Below, piece after piece: positions 6,595-7,175 of a DNA stretch of 7,175 nt. Each line of letters opens with the position of its first letter. The stretch's first letter is position 1. Under the pieces are notes generated by a model. It made no database searches and had not been told where the DNA came from. It saw only the letters and a program-made list of their open reading frames with translations. Where the stretch lies: the NCBI GenBank assembly GCA_021833045.1, contig JAKBGP010000104.1, positions 1 to 7,175 of the forward strand, read 5' to 3'. Source of the DNA: Thermoplasmata archaeon. Its GTDB lineage: Archaea; Thermoplasmatota; Thermoplasmata; Thermoplasmatales; Thermoplasmataceae. Both the position numbers and the translations under genes were made by a program.

Positions 6595-6927
6595 TTAGTA
6601 AAGGAGGTTCACATCAATTCCTATCGATTTTCTGCCTAATATAGCACTCTGTACGACAGTTATCCCCCGACCATTGAATGGATCGAATACTGTGCTATCT
6701 TTATCCGTTAAGTTTCTTATGAAAAAGTCCGGAAGCTGCGGCTTGAAGCATGCTCTGTATGATATTTCATGCAGAGAATTCCCCTGCCTTTGTTTCTGTG
6801 TCCAGAAGGACCCACGATAGTATCGTATGGGTTTTCCTTCAATATCAATGTCTTCAGCGGTAATGCCTTCAAGGCCAGAGAGTATTCCGTCAATCATCTT
6901 ACCAAATTCATGAATTTCAGATTTCAT
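6595..6927 (-). pseudogene. Truncated DNA methyltransferase (N-terminal part only)
   Basis: A 110-residue frame that resembles the front of archaeal site-specific methyltransferases in which the SAM motif precedes the catalytic one. It shows EFGKMIDG (7-14), GKPIRYYRGSFWTQKQRQ (31-48), SLHEISYRACFKPQLPDFF (51-69), motif I FDPFNGRGIT (81-90) and motif II acidic D105 in GIDVN. Such proteins then continue with a conserved NPL region and a TSPPF/Y catalytic motif for a few hundred more residues. Here the reading stops at TAA after VNLLY, and no continuation appears in any minus-strand frame of 6401-6594. With the SAM fold cut after its second strand and no catalytic motif, it cannot be active alone. 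It starts eight bases after the stop of the oxidoreductase gene. It is not the missing half of the 325-residue enzyme, which has its own motif I. A remnant cut by a rearrangement is the likeliest reading. Confidence 0.75.
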
Positions 6928-6935
6928 TATGCAAA

Positions 6936-7175
6936 TCAGTGTCCGTAAGATCTGTAAATTTGAGTAACCGCTTTCAGATCTCTCAAGGCATCCTCCGGGC
7001 TGAATGGCTCATCTATTTCTCCATCCATATACCTGATATATGATGAGAACATTTTTTTGAAAACGTCATACCTCTTCAATTCAACCCTCTTTCCGTTAAG
7101 GACAGGATCGCCAAAGGATGATGTACCGTAAGGGTCGTCCTGGGATGAAGATCTTCTGGTGTCAATATCATCATA
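6936..7175 (-). CDS. C-terminal end of a probable Gfo/Idh/MocA-family oxidoreductase (partial)
   Basis: The last 79 codons of a gene that enters from beyond the window's right edge and stops at TGA 6936-6938. The tail KRYDVFKKMFSSYIRYMDG, then EPFSPEDALRDLKAV and TQIYRSYG matches the C-terminal pattern of NAD(P)-dependent sugar or inositol dehydrogenases of this family, which end in a helix with a phrase like EP-x4-DAL-x7-I-x2-IY-S. The N-terminal Rossmann fold is outside the window, so cofactor and substrate cannot be judged. A hand count over 6961-7140 gives 80 G+C of 180 bases, richer than samples inside the type IIG gene (38 of 120). That supports this being chromosomal backbone beside a lower-GC island. 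Confidence 0.6.
   Translation of the reverse strand, partial: YDDIDTRRSSSQDDPYGTSSFGDPVLNGKRVELKRYDVFKKMFSSYIRYMDGEIDEPFSPEDALRDLKAVTQIYRSYGH

Noticed and set aside
6601..6613. Strong Shine-Dalgarno-like AAAGGAGGTT on the plus strand
   Set aside because: No start codon or reading frame follows it; it is the complement of codons for NLLY at the end of the truncated methyltransferase.
6595..6927. The 110-residue fragment as the other half of a split beta-class enzyme with the 325-residue protein
   Set aside because: The 325-residue protein already has motifs IV, X and I in full, so it does not need the fragment.
1..7175. Second copy of the tRNA-Leu 3' end as an attachment site
   Set aside because: No repeat of the T-arm/acceptor sequence was seen elsewhere in the window; any partner site would be outside it.

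Overview
The window looks like archaeal DNA. The leucine tRNA has archaeal features (no encoded CCA end, archaeal-type variable arm). Several genes have an A/T-rich TATA-like box centred about 25-27 bases upstream of the start codon, as expected for leaderless archaeal transcripts. The sequence is A+T-rich and arginine is often encoded by AGA/AGG. Thermoplasmata would fit, but I cannot fix the lineage from the sequence alone.

Layout from left to right. A tRNA-Leu(CAA) gene lies on the + strand at 42-126. Every protein gene after it is on the - strand. Directly facing the tRNA 3' end is a 1020-residue single-chain restriction-modification enzyme (164-3226) with an N-terminal PD-(D/E)xK nuclease, a central N6-adenine methyltransferase and a C-terminal target-recognition region. 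After a 254-base gap come two tightly coupled genes of unknown function. Read in their own direction these are a small cysteine-rich protein (4681 to about 5082) followed by a 396-residue protein (3481-4671) whose N-terminal third resembles DUF6575-type proteins. Next is a beta-class DNA methyltransferase (5182-6159). Upstream of it, reading toward it, is a small AbrB/SpoVT-type DNA-binding protein (6195-6400) that I found by translating both frames. Its two halves are separated by a -1 shift at a run of six A's. An A/T-rich region with repeated short boxes (6401-6594) precedes it. The far right holds the N-terminal quarter of a second, different methyltransferase, broken just after its SAM-binding motif (6595-6927), and the C-terminal end of a probable Gfo/Idh/MocA oxidoreductase (6936-7175), which looks like chromosomal backbone.

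Taken together, this is a small defence or modification island next to a tRNA gene, with a rearrangement scar at its right edge. The type IIG-like enzyme should work alone. The AbrB-like protein is placed to control the beta-class methyltransferase. The two-gene cysteine-rich/DUF6575-like unit has no recognised role and is the best candidate here for an undescribed system, or for the restriction or effector partner of the neighbouring methyltransferase. No integrase, transposase, CRISPR array or BREX/DISARM core gene is present in the window.
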